Assembly: GCA_963724645.1 (NCBI GenBank)
Contig: CAVRVJ010000010.1
Location: forward strand, 124,001-188,000
Length of the DNA: 64,000 bases
From: CAVXSP01 sp963724645
GTDB lineage: Bacteria; Acidobacteriota; Vicinamibacteria; Vicinamibacterales; SCN-69-37
Direction of reading: 5' to 3'
Shown here: positions 26,562 to 36,579 of the stretch, in pieces
Position numbering within the stretch: the first letter of the stretch is position 1
Layout: each line of letters opens with the position of its first letter
Position numbers and translations under genes: made by a program
Notes under the pieces: model-generated
The model's database searches: none
The model's input: the letters and a program-made list of their open reading frames with translations, nothing else
Told to the model about the DNA's origin: nothing

Positions 26562-26725
26562 GATGCGCCTCCTCGGACGGAGTATAGGCAAGGCTTCTGC
26601 CAACGCCGTGGGCCTGTTTTCGCCGGATTCTGGCCGGTCTTGCTCTGTATCGTCCGCGAAGGGAGACACGCCAGGCGCCAAACGTCCTGTGTGAACTTCT
26701 CGTCCAATGCCTTGAGCCTTCCAAT

Positions 26726-29224
26726 ATGCCCAACGTGCGCCTCGCGTTTCGGACGCTCTTCAAGACTCCGCTCGTCACCGTCGTGGCGATCATGTCTCTG
26801 GCACTGGGCATCGGCGCAAACACGGCCATCTTTTCCCAGTTCGACCAGATTCTGCTTCGACCATTGCCGGTTGCCTCGGCTCATGAGCTGATCAACCTGT
26901 CTGCGCCCGGGCCCAAGCCTGGCAACGACTCCTGCAATCAGGCAGGCAGTTGCGAGGACGTGTTCAGTTACCCGATGTATCGCGACCTCGAGCGGGAAGC
27001 GCCGGGGCCGAGTGCCCTCGCGGCCCACGTGCTGTTCGGCGTCAACCTTTCCGATGGGCAGCAAACGCTCAATGGCGACGGCCTCCTGGTATCCGGAAGC
27101 TACTTCCCCGTGCTGGGGCTCCGCCCCGCGCTCGGCCGTCTGCTGGATCCTGCGGACGATCGGGCCATCGGCGAATCGGAGATCGTCGTCCTCAGCTACG
27201 ACTACTGGCGGACTCGCTCCGGTGGGAATCCGGCCGTCGTCGGGAGCCCGGTGATCGTCAATGGCCGGACGTTGACGGTCGTGGGCGTGGCCCCGGAAGG
27301 CTTTACGGGAACAACGCTCGGCGCGCGGCCTCTTGTCTTTGCGCCGATCACGCTGCGCAGCAAGCTGCAGCCGTTTTTCAGAGGTTTCGATGACCGCCGA
27401 AGCTACTGGGCATATGTGTTCGCGCGGCTGCAGCCGGGCGTCACCCCGGAACATGCGGCGGCCGCGCTGAATGTGCGCTACCACGCGATCATCAACGACG
27501 TCGAGACGCCCCTGCAGAAGGGCATGAGCGAGAAGACTCTGGCCCGGTTCAAGGCGAAGGAGATCGTCGTCACGCCCGGAGCGCGCGGTCAAAGCAGCGT
27601 GCACCGCGAGGCGCGCGCGCCGCTGCGTCTGCTCTTCGGCGTCACTGCGGTCGTGCTCATCATCGCGTGCGCCAACATCGCGAATCTGCTCCTGGCGCGA
27701 TCTGCGGCACGAGCCGGAGAAATGGCCGTGCGGCTCTCCATTGGCGCCAGTCGCACCCACCTCGTCGCGCAATTGCTGACCGAGGCGTGCCTGCTCGCGC
27801 TGCTTGGCGGCGCCAGTGGACTGCTCGTTGCCAAGGGCACTCTGGCATTCATCATGTCGCTTCTGCCGGCGGAGGCACAGCAGTCGTTGACGTTTGGGAT
27901 CGACGCGCCGGTCCTGCTCTTCGCGCTTGGACTGTCGGTGGCGACAGGACTGCTCTTCGGCCTGTTTCCGGCCCTGCACAGCACGCGGCCGGACCTGGCG
28001 GCCACGCTCAAGGGGATCGCGGGCCAACCTTCGGGCGGCCGCGGCGCGGCCTGGTTTCGCAAAGGGCTGGTCACGGTTCAAATCACGCTGTCGATGGCCT
28101 TGCTGGGATGCGCCGGGTTGTTCCTGAAGAGCCTGGTCAATGTCAGCCACGTCGATCTCGGTCTGCGCATCGACAATCTGATCACGTTCGGCGTCTCGCC
28201 GCGACAGAGCGGATACACGCCGGAGCGATCCCGCGCCCTCTTCGAGCGCATAGAGGAAGCGCTGGCGGCCACGCCAGGTGTCTCCTCGGTGACGGGTGCG
28301 GTCGTGCCGCTCCTGGCCGGCGACAACTGGGGCAACAGCGTGCGCGTTCAGGGGTTTGCCGACGGTCCTGACGTGGACAGGAGTTCGCGGGCGAACGAGG
28401 TCGGGTCCGACTACTTCCATGCGCTCGGCGTCCCTCTGGTGGCCGGCCGGGAATTCACACCGGCAGACACGATTGGCGGACCGAAAGTCGCCATCGTCAA
28501 TCAGGCGTTTGCGAAAAAGTTCAATCTCGGGCGCGACGCGGTCGGCAAACAGATGTCACAGGGCGGCCGCGACTCGACGCTGGACATCGAGATCGTCGGC
28601 CTCGCGCCGAACATGAAATACAGCGACGTCAAGAACCCGACTCCACCCGTGTTCTTCCGTCCGTACCGTCAGGAAGAGGAACTCGGCAGCCTCTGGTTCT
28701 ATGTTCGGACGAACATCGAGCCGTCCCGTTTTCTGCAAACCGTGCCGACGGTTATCGCGCAGATCGACCCGAATCTTCCCGTGCAAAGCCTGAAGACCAT
28801 GCCTCAGCAAGTGCGCGACAACGTATCGCTCGACCGGTTGATCAGCACGCTCGCCACCTCATTCGCAGTGCTGGCGACGCTGCTCGCCTCGGTCGGGTTG
28901 TACGGTGTCCTGGCCTACACCGTGACACAGCGGACGCGAGAGTTCGGATTGAGGATGGCGCTCGGCGCCGAGCCAGGCCGGGTGCGCGGCCTCGTGCTTC
29001 GGCAGGTGATGTGGATGACCCTCATCGGCGGCACCGTCGGCGTGGCGATCGCCGTGGCGCTCGGCCACTTTGCGGAGGCGCTGCTGTTCGAGATGAAAGG
29101 CTCGGATCCGGTTGTCTTTTCCAGCGCCGTCCTGCTGCTCGGAGTGGTGGCTCTAGGCGCTGGCATCATTCCCGCCATCAGGGCCTCACGCATCGAGCCG
29201 ATGCGGGCGCTGAGATACGAGTGA
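26726..29224 (+). CDS. ADOP-family FtsX/MacB-like permease
   Basis: This 832-residue protein carries the Acidobacterial duplicated orphan permease layout. There is an N-terminal membrane segment (about 12-35, ending LGIGANTAIFS) and a MacB-type periplasmic domain (about 45-290). A three- to four-helix FtsX domain follows at about 300-440 (AVVLIIACANIANLLLARS), then a second periplasmic domain and a second FtsX domain (about 715-825, TREFGLRMALGAEPGRV). No ATPase gene is adjacent, which is usual for this family and is why it is called orphan. Substrates are unknown. The ATG has no strong ribosome site. A long open frame on the opposite strand here is a composition artefact. Confidence 0.9.
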   Translation: MPNVRLAFRTLFKTPLVTVVAIMSLALGIGANTAIFSQFDQILLRPLPVASAHELINLSAPGPKPGNDSCNQAGSCEDVFSYPMYRDLEREAPGPSALAAHVLFGVNLSDGQQTLNGDGLLVSGSYFPVLGLRPALGRLLDPADDRAIGESEIVVLSYDYWRTRSGGNPAVVGSPVIVNGRTLTVVGVAPEGFTGTTLGARPLVFAPITLRSKLQPFFRGFDDRRSYWAYVFARLQPGVTPEHAAAALNVRYHAIINDVETPLQKGMSEKTLARFKAKEIVVTPGARGQSSVHREARAPLRLLFGVTAVVLIIACANIANLLLARSAARAGEMAVRLSIGASRTHLVAQLLTEACLLALLGGASGLLVAKGTLAFIMSLLPAEAQQSLTFGIDAPVLLFALGLSVATGLLFGLFPALHSTRPDLAATLKGIAGQPSGGRGAAWFRKGLVTVQITLSMALLGCAGLFLKSLVNVSHVDLGLRIDNLITFGVSPRQSGYTPERSRALFERIEEALAATPGVSSVTGAVVPLLAGDNWGNSVRVQGFADGPDVDRSSRANEVGSDYFHALGVPLVAGREFTPADTIGGPKVAIVNQAFAKKFNLGRDAVGKQMSQGGRDSTLDIEIVGLAPNMKYSDVKNPTPPVFFRPYRQEEELGSLWFYVRTNIEPSRFLQTVPTVIAQIDPNLPVQSLKTMPQQVRDNVSLDRLISTLATSFAVLATLLASVGLYGVLAYTVTQRTREFGLRMALGAEPGRVRGLVLRQVMWMTLIGGTVGVAIAVALGHFAEALLFEMKGSDPVVFSSAVLLLGVVALGAGIIPAIRASRIEPMRALRYE

Positions 29225-29259
29225 CGGCCCCGGGGGTCACATCGACCTCGGCGCCGTCT

Positions 29260-29901
29260 TCATGGTTTCAACAGCTTGAACGCGTGCCGCCACGACTGCT
29301 CGCGGAATCCTGGAATGCACCAGAGCTGGCAGAGCGGCTCGATCGCGCGCGCCGCCTTGGCCGTGCCCATGTCGGCCGCCTCCCATCCAAATTGCTCGAG
29401 GAGTTTCGCGACGATGGCCTTCGCCGCGGCATCGTTGCCGCAATAGAACATCGTCGGCTGGCCGCCGGGGAATGACGGATTGACCATTGACGCGTGACCG
29501 ACGCTGTTGAACGCTTTCACGAACTTCACGTCAGGAAACGCACGCTGGAGTTGCTCGAGCAGCGAGGAATTCGGCGTCGTGAAGTAGCTCACGACCCCGT
29601 CCTCGGGCGGCACCGGCGCGATCGGATTCGTCGTGTCGATAACCAGTTTGCCTGAGAGCGCCGCAGGACCCGCCTCGCGCACGGCCGCCTCCGCCGCCGT
29701 CCCCTTGACGGCCAGCACGAGCGCTTCGGCCCAGGCGGCGACGTCGGCAAAGGTGCCGGCGGAAATGCCGCTCGATTTCGAAAACTCCGCCAGTTTGCCC
29801 GCGGTCCGGCTGCCGATGCGCACGTCGTAGCCGTGCTTCTTGAGTCCAGCCGCCAGGGTCTTGCCGACATCGCCCGAACCAAGGACCCCAAATCTCGTCA
29901 T
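29260..29901 (-). CDS. NADPH-dependent F420 reductase-like oxidoreductase
   Basis: The 213-residue protein has an N-terminal Rossmann loop GVLGSGDVGKTLA and the pattern HGYDVRIGSRTAGK, which favours NADP. Next come DTTNPIAP and KAFNSVGHASMVNPSF, all typical of the F420H2:NADP oxidoreductase-like (NpdG/Fno) family. The ATG at 29901 has AAAGGAG about 8 nt upstream; a GTG nine bases earlier overlaps that site and is less likely. Whether it really uses F420, or is one of the many family members acting on other NADP substrates, cannot be told from sequence. It stands alone between opposite-strand and frameshifted neighbours. Confidence 0.8.
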   Translation of the reverse strand: MTRFGVLGSGDVGKTLAAGLKKHGYDVRIGSRTAGKLAEFSKSSGISAGTFADVAAWAEALVLAVKGTAAEAAVREAGPAALSGKLVIDTTNPIAPVPPEDGVVSYFTTPNSSLLEQLQRAFPDVKFVKAFNSVGHASMVNPSFPGGQPTMFYCGNDAAAKAIVAKLLEQFGWEAADMGTAKAARAIEPLCQLWCIPGFREQSWRHAFKLLKP

Positions 29902-29938
29902 CGTTGACACTCCTTTCGGCCGACGCCGTGCAGCATAT

Positions 29939-32900
29939 CTATGGCTGCCGCCGTCCCGCGCCGAGGCTGTCGAAGCTCAAGAGGGCGTTGAAGACCATGA
30001 AGTAACTGCCGATGGTCTCACCGCGGTAGATCGGGTTGTTCGCAAAGAGCACGTAGTGCCCTTTCTCGATCGGCACGTCCATGGCGACGGTCTGGCCGGC
30101 GATGTCGGCGCCACCGTCGAGCAACCCCGAGACGAGCAGCGACTCCTGCTGATCGAACCGCAGCAACGGACGCGGGCGAAACTCGGGCGGCGCCTGCGCG
30201 ACGTTGCCGCCCCGCCCCGCCGCCAGCGTCGGCGATGCGGCCGCATCTTCGGCCCCTTCAGTGAACGGACGTCCCTGCACGACATCTGGGTCGTCCGGCG
30301 TGCCGCGGCCAGTGGCCCTTGCCGGGCCAGGCCCCCCGCCACGGCCGCCGGGCCCTGGCGTCGCACCGGCGGGTCCACCGGCTCGCGTGCCAGAGCCTGC
30401 TCCGGCCGTGCCGAAGCTCGATCCATTGCTGCTGTAGACGGCCAGATTCTCAGGCACGCCATACATGACCGGACTGCCGGCGTCGGCGACCTTCGCCCGC
30501 AGCAGGGCGCCGACAACTCTGGAGTTACTGCCTGGCCGGAGCGAGGTCACGCCACGAGCCAATCCGCTGCTGATCAGGAACTCCGCGCTGTTCGTCGCGG
30601 CGAGGAACACGCCGCCATTCGCGACGAAATCCCGGATTTGGATCAGCCCTTCGAACTGAAGTCCCGGGCGGATGTCGTCGGCCTGCGCCCAGGTCCCGAT
30701 GTTGGGCGTTTCCAGAGAGTTCTTCCACGGCTGGGGATTACGCCACATCGGGAGGCCCTCGACGAGGTTCTGCCCTGCCCCGGGCGCGAAGACGATTACA
30801 TCGTACTTGTCGCGGAGGTTGGACGCCTTGGCGAGGTCATCCGGCGCAAGATAGTCGTACGGAACGCCGTAGACGTCGAAGGCCTGCCGCCACCATCCCT
30901 CGGTCTGGGTGCTGCTCCAGGTGTGCAGCAGTGCCACGCGAGCAGCCCGAGCCGGATGCGTCTTCACGGTCGGCGCCGCCGTCAGCGCGATAGCGCTCAA
31001 TCCAAGGTCATTCGCGACCTTCTCCAGGTCGGCACGCGATACGCCGCTGATGATGAACGAGCCGCGATTGAAACGCGTTCCGTCCGCCTCGAACGGATCT
31101 TCCGCCAGCCGGATGTCGGCGTCCTTCATTCGATATCGCAGCGTGACGAGTACGTTGTCCGCGTTGTGGTTGATGGCAAAGATGGAGGCCCCCGATCCGG
31201 CGGTGCCAACGCTGACGCCGCTGACCGCCTTGACATCACCCAGGACGGTCTGCATCGGCGTATCGAGCACTTTGACGTCGACGACGCGGACGGCCTGGAC
31301 CGCGAACCCTTCCGGAAAGGTCCAGCCCGTGTCATCGTAAGGATTCTTCTGCGGATCGTTCGGCGACCAGGTACCTGATAGTCGAGCAACGCGTCGGCAA
31401 TGCGCGAATAGGGCTGGTCCATTCTCACGATGTAGCTGCCGGCCGGGAATTCGCGCGCCGTGTAAGTCGTTGGCGAGGGCGGCGCCGGCGTTGTCTCGCC
31501 GCCGACGCTCGCGGGCTCGGCCTCCCCCTGTGAGCCTGCGGACGCGGCTGGCGTCCCTGGACCGGCGGCTCCCTGTCCGCCCGCCACCACGCCTCGTCCC
31601 GCGCCACGGCCGCCCGCCTGGCTGCCGCGGCCTCCGCCAGCCCCCGCCGGTCTCCGCACCGGCATGGAAACGGTAAACGGCTCTGTCGCACGCGAAATTT
31701 CTACTCCTTGTTTCTGCAGGATACGCAGCAGTTCCGCCTGCGAGCCAGGCCGCGGATCATTCGCGGGCAGCACATACGCCGCGGGACCCTCCGTTCTGGC
31801 CTTGAGGATTGAGCGTTTGCTCTTGTCATAGAAGTTTCGCAGGAAGTAGATCCTGTTGTTCGCGATGTAGTTCTCTGAGATGAGAATGCCAGTCATCTCG
31901 TAGTTGTTGTTATTGCGCAGCGACCACTTGACGCGCGACAAGGGCGGATTCTGACGGTACCAGGTGCGCGAGGTTTCGCTGGCCGACAGCGTCCGGTCCT
32001 GCGTGTCAGCCGTGCCGGCGTTCCCGAAAGTCTCGTACAGACGGCTGATGCCATTGTGAGTCGCCGCCGTGAACATCAGGTATCCGGGCGACCAGGTGTC
32101 GAACGTGCCGAACGCAAACACACCCGGCATGCCCATACGCGTCATCTCGTTCACATTGTTCCAGCCGATCATCTGCCATTCATTGGTCAGAATGGGATCG
32201 AGCCACGCGTTATAGGGACCGTCGCCGATCGTGTTGTCGTACAGGAACGATCCCGACTCGTGCAGATCGTGCAGAACCTGCGCTTTCCAGTCCAGATAGG
32301 CGTGCAGCACGTTCTGGGAGAGCTTGAGGGTCAGCGCCATGGCGTCGCGGTTGTTGTCGTGCCGGACGTAGTGGCCCCAGTACACCGAGTCGGGCACGAT
32401 GTCGTTCGGGTGCTTCTTCTTGTACTGGTACAGATCGACCACGCGATCGCGGCCGTCGACTTCGACGATGGGCGTTATCAGCGTGACGACGTGCTCGCGG
32501 ATGTTGCGGACGTAAGGGCTGTCGTCGACCGCGATTCGGTAGGCCAGCTCCATCAGCGCCGTCGGGGCGCCCGCTTCGGTTGAATGAATGGTTCCCGTGA
32601 TGTAGTAAACAGGCGCCGCACGGCGTGCGATCTGGTCGGCGAGATCGTCGTTCATCTGAATCGTTCGCGGATCGGCCAGCTTCGCAAGGTCCGCCTTGTT
32701 GGCGTCCAGCCTGGCCATCAGCGATTCTGACGCGACGGCGACCGCCAGCATCTCCCGTCCTTCCTCGGTCGTCCCAATCGAGTACACCCGGACGCGCGGC
32801 GTCGACTTCGCGAGCAGCCGCATGTAGTCGTAGACCTCTTTCGAGTACGGCAGCTTCCCTGGCGCGCCGGCGATGTCGCCCAGCACGGCCCTGGGCGTCG

Positions 32901-33180
32901 GAATGCCCTTGGCCGCCGGCATGTAGTCGACGAGCGGCGACAGGAAGTACGGCGCCGTCGTGTACTCCTTGATCTTCTGCGTGTAGTCCTCGTCCAGCGG
33001 CTGATTCGGGTCGCGCCCAGGCTTTGCGGTCGCCAGATCTGCATCCGCCAGCACCTTCGCCGTCTGCGCAGAACTGCGCCGGGATGTCCTGGTCGCAGGC
33101 TGCTGTGCGGCCAGAAACACCGGGACCGCGAGGCAAGCCAAAGCAGTCAACCACCCGTGGATTGCGGATCGGCGCGTCAT
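29939..33180 (-). pseudogene. frameshifted secreted M14 zinc carboxypeptidase
   Basis: From ATG 33180 a signal peptide (MTRRSAIHGWLTALACLAVP) leads to an M14 carboxypeptidase domain. It has TGTIHSTEAGAPTALMEL (His and Glu zinc ligands) and VLHDLHESGSFLYD (third ligand region). The frame breaks near 31372, just after RIADALLDYQ. From there the text in another frame reads SPNDPQKNPYDDTGWTFPEG and continues to 29939 through an envelope-associated C-terminal domain. Related proteins usually read DYQYWSPNDPQ here. One way to restore this is to delete the G after CAG and the C after TAC, i.e. two extra bases. The repaired protein is about 1,080 residues. A real pseudogene or an assembly error are both possible. 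Confidence 0.75.
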
Positions 33181-33242
33181 GCGGAAATTGTAGTCGACTC
33201 GCACCGGCCGGCCGCGTGGTGCGCGCTGTTAGTATCTCTGCC

Positions 33243-35057
33243 GTGCCCTCATCACCCCCCGGCCTGCGAGTGGCGGCCGGCCTGCTGCTGATGGCCTGGG
33301 TGAGCGCGTGCATCGCGCTGACCGTGATCCTGGCTCACGGGATCGAGTTTCAGCTGGGGACCCTGGGCGTGCGCGCGCACAGCGTTTGGCCGCCGGCGGC
33401 GGTGACAGGGATCTGCCTGGCGCTCGCGCTTCGACAGGGAACGGCGGCCGCCAGTCAGGCACTGAACTGGTGGTGGACAGCGCTGCCGCGCCTGGCGCCG
33501 CTCATAGCGTTAGCCGCGGCAGGATTCACGGTCGCCGTTGGCGCGATCTTCGGAACGTATGTCGCCGGCGGCCCCGATTCGTACTGCTACCTCAATCAAG
33601 CCGAGTTGATCGTACAGGGGCGCATTCAGCAGCCGCAGCCAATCGCCGACCGGGCGCCATGGCCGAATGCGATGGCGACGTTCGTCCCGACGGGTCATCT
33701 GCCGGCGCCCGACGGCAGCGCCGCCGTCGTGCCGGCTTGCCCCACGGGCTATCCATTGTTGGTGGCGGCCGCGCGGCTCCTGGCGGGCCGAGCGGCGATG
33801 TTCTGGATCGTGCCGCTGCTGGCTGGACTGACCGTGTGGCTCACGTTCGTGCTCGCCCGGCAGGTCTCGGGCGTGGTGGCGGGAGCAGCGGCGGCGCTCT
33901 GGCTGGCAGTGAGCCCGGCATTTCTGTATCAGGTCGTCCAGCCGATGACAGACGTGCCGGCCGCCGCCTTGTGGACGGCCGCGATCGTCGCCGGGCTCGC
34001 CGCGTCCCGGAGGCCGTTGAGCGGCGCGACACGTCGCACGCTTCTCTCAGGGCTGCTGACGGGAGCCGCGCTGCTCGTGCGTCCGAATCTGGTCCCTCTG
34101 GCAGCGGTGGTGGCGTCCGGAGTGTGCCTCGCCCGTCCCGTGACGGTTCTGGAAATCGTGCGGCGGCTGGCCCTTTTCGCGGTCGGCGTGCTGCCATTCG
34201 TCGTGGCCATTCTGGCGCTCAACGACGTCATGTTCGGCGGGCCGCTGTCGTCCGGCTACGGTCGTCTGCCTGACCTCTTTACGCTCGGGCACGTCGCCGG
34301 AAATGTCCGTCGCTATCCGCTGTGGTTCGTGGAAACTCAGACGCCGTTGGTGCTCCTCGCGGCGGCCGCACCCTTTCTGGCCCCGGACGGCGAGGCGCGT
34401 GCTCGCGCGTGGTGGCTCCTCGCCTTCGGTGTAACCACATTCGCCTGCTATCTGCCGTACACGGTCTGGAATGCGTGGTGGTTTCTGCGATTCGTGCTTC
34501 CGGCATTTCCGGCCTGGCTCGTGCTGAGCGTGACGGCCGCGATGAATCCGCTCCCGCGGATGCGGGCGCCTGCGCGCATGATGGCCGTTGCGTTGGTCCT
34601 TGGCCCTCTCACCGCGTTCGAGATCGTGACCTCAGCCCAACGGGCCGTGTTTCAACTTCGCGATCTCGAAGCCCGATACCGGATCGCCGGCGAATACGTC
34701 GCTGGCCAACTCCCATCAAACGCGATCGTCTTCACCGTGACCGAGAGCGGAAGCGTACGGTTCTACTCCGGACGGCAGACGGTGCGCTGGGATGTGCTGG
34801 ATGCCGCGTGGCTCGATCGCTCGATCGAGTTCCTGACGCGGAATGGGTACCGGCCTTATTTCCTCTTCGAGGCGGATGAGATCCAGGACTTCCGCAACCG
34901 GTTCGGCGCGCTGAGCGCGCGTGGCGCGCTCGACTGGCCGCCTCGTGCCGACATCGATCGGCAGGTGCGCATCTACGATCCGGCCGACTGCGATCGCTAT
35001 CGCCGCGGCGAGCAGGTCGCGACCGACCTGGTGTTCACCCGGCCGCGAAGACGATGA
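33243..35057 (+). CDS. GT39-like polytopic membrane glycosyltransferase
   Basis: The GTG at 33243 starts a 604-residue protein with about ten membrane helices between residues 10 and 465, and a C-terminal soluble part. The first extracytoplasmic loop carries GGPDSYCYLNQAELIVQG, where the Asp resembles the catalytic or metal-binding acid of GT-C glycosyltransferases such as GT39 dolichyl- or undecaprenyl-phosphate mannosyltransferases. Related genes in Acidobacteria are annotated as glycosyltransferase 39 family. The frame is open further upstream but overlaps the divergent M14 gene, so the start was placed where the hydrophobic segment begins. Substrate unknown. Confidence 0.7.
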   Translation: MPSSPPGLRVAAGLLLMAWVSACIALTVILAHGIEFQLGTLGVRAHSVWPPAAVTGICLALALRQGTAAASQALNWWWTALPRLAPLIALAAAGFTVAVGAIFGTYVAGGPDSYCYLNQAELIVQGRIQQPQPIADRAPWPNAMATFVPTGHLPAPDGSAAVVPACPTGYPLLVAAARLLAGRAAMFWIVPLLAGLTVWLTFVLARQVSGVVAGAAAALWLAVSPAFLYQVVQPMTDVPAAALWTAAIVAGLAASRRPLSGATRRTLLSGLLTGAALLVRPNLVPLAAVVASGVCLARPVTVLEIVRRLALFAVGVLPFVVAILALNDVMFGGPLSSGYGRLPDLFTLGHVAGNVRRYPLWFVETQTPLVLLAAAAPFLAPDGEARARAWWLLAFGVTTFACYLPYTVWNAWWFLRFVLPAFPAWLVLSVTAAMNPLPRMRAPARMMAVALVLGPLTAFEIVTSAQRAVFQLRDLEARYRIAGEYVAGQLPSNAIVFTVTESGSVRFYSGRQTVRWDVLDAAWLDRSIEFLTRNGYRPYFLFEADEIQDFRNRFGALSARGALDWPPRADIDRQVRIYDPADCDRYRRGEQVATDLVFTRPRRR

Positions 35058-35063
35058 CGGCCC

Positions 35064-36538
35064 TCACCCTCGCGCCTTTTTCTTGGGCCGATAGACGTGG
35101 GTCGACTCGCCGAAGAACACCTCCGCGGCTTCCATGAGTGTCTCCGAGAGCGTTGGATGCGGGTGGATGCTGAGCCGAAGGTCGGTCGCGAGCGCGGCCA
35201 TCTCGACGGCGAGCACCCCCTCCGCGATGAGCTCGCCCGCGCCCGCTCCGACAACCCCCACGCCAAGGATTCGCTCGGTCGCCGGATCGATGATCAGTTT
35301 CGTGACGCCGTCCGGCCGATCGATGGCGAGGGCGCGTCCCAGCGCCCCCCAAGGGAACTTCGCGATTTCAACCTCGCGTCCCTGGCGCTTGGCGTCCGTC
35401 TCGGTCAGGCCGCACCACGCCACCTCGGGATCCGTGAAGACCACGGCCGGAATTGCCTGCGGGTCGAACACGGCGTTGTGTCCGGCGATGGCTTCGACGG
35501 CGACGCGGGCCTCGTGCGACGCCTTGTGGGCGAGCATCGGCTCTCCGACGACGTCCCCGATGGCGAAGATGTTAGGCTCGCCGGTTCGCCTGGCGCCATC
35601 GACAGTGATGAACCCTCGATCGCCGACCGTGACCCGGGTCCTGTCCAGCCCGGGAATCGCCGAGTTGGGCTTCCGGCCGACCGAAACGAGGACGCGATCG
35701 AACGTCTGCTCTTTGTCCTTATCTGCCAGCGCCGACTGTCCTGCGCCAGCATCGGGATTCGCTTCGATGCGAACCTTGACGCCGCCCTTGGCCTCTTTCA
35801 TCTCCACAACCCGGGCGTTCAAGAGCACCTTGTGGACGGTCTGCTCCATGCGCCGGCTGAGGAACGTCACCAGATCGCGATCAGCGCCTGGCAGAAGGCC
35901 CGGCGTCATCTCGACCACGGTGACCTTCGTGCCGAGCGCCGCGTACACCGACCCAAGCTCCAGGCCGATGTAACCGCCGCCGACAACGAGCAGCGATTTC
36001 GGAATGTCGGGCAAGTCGAGGGCAGACGTCGAGTCCATCACGCGCGGACTGTCGAGCGCCAATCCCGGCACGGATGCCGGCCTCGACCCGGTCGCGATAA
36101 TGGCATGTTCGAAGGTCAGCTTCTGGGGCGCGGCCGTTCCATCCCCGCGGACTTCCCAATCGCCTCGATAGTCAGCGTCCTGTTGTCCAGAAATGACGCG
36201 CGCCCCTGGATGTAGTTCACCTTTCGCAGTTTCGACACCTGGCCGAGGCCGCCCGTCAGCTTCTGCACCACGCCATCTTTGAAGCGGCGCAGCTTGTCCA
36301 GATCGATCTTTGGCTCGGGATAGTCGATGCCCCAGGCGGCGGCATGTCGCGCCTCGCCAATCACTTTCGCCACGTGAAGAAGCGCTTTTGACGGGATGCA
36401 GCCGCGGTAGAGACAGACGCCGCCGGGGTTCAATTCATTGTCGACCAGCGCGACCTGCATCCCGCGGTCCGCCGCGGCAAATGCTGCCGCGTACCCGCCG
36501 GGGCCGGCTCCGATAACTACAACCTGGACAGAGGACAT
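35064..36538 (-). pseudogene. lpdA: frameshifted dihydrolipoyl dehydrogenase (E3)
   Basis: E3 reoxidises dihydrolipoamide in the pyruvate dehydrogenase complex with FAD and NAD. The ATG at 36538 gives VVVIGAGPGGYAAAFAAADRG and the redox-active pair C42/C47 in GGVCLYRGCIPSKALL. Frame 1 ends at a stop near 36116 after an unrelated tail. The other frame reads GDWEVRGDG, then QKLTFEHAIIATGSRP, and runs through the NAD-binding VVGGGYIGLELG to the dimer interface with HPHPTLSETLMEAA near the end. Adding one G to GAGGCG near 36163 (reading IEGDWEV) restores a single protein of about 491 residues. As the only E3 next to E1 and E2 it is likely functional, which favours a sequence error. Confidence 0.8.
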
Positions 36539-36555
36539 AGGTCTTGAGTCACCGA

Positions 36556-36579
36556 CTTCGAACGTCGAAGCTCGACGTT
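36556..36579. repeat. overlapping alternative hairpins between E2 and E3 genes
   Basis: CTTCGA-ACG-TCGAAG (36556-36570) and AACGTCGA-AGC-TCGACGTT (36561-36579) are two perfect stems that share bases and therefore exclude each other. They occupy the 39-bp gap between the E2 stop and the E3 start. A role in lowering E3 expression relative to E2 is speculative. Confidence 0.55.

Noticed and set aside
26552..28420. Minus-strand open frame of over 600 codons opposite the ADOP permease
   Set aside because: Mirror of a well-supported membrane protein gene; the product is Arg/Gln-rich and without motifs.
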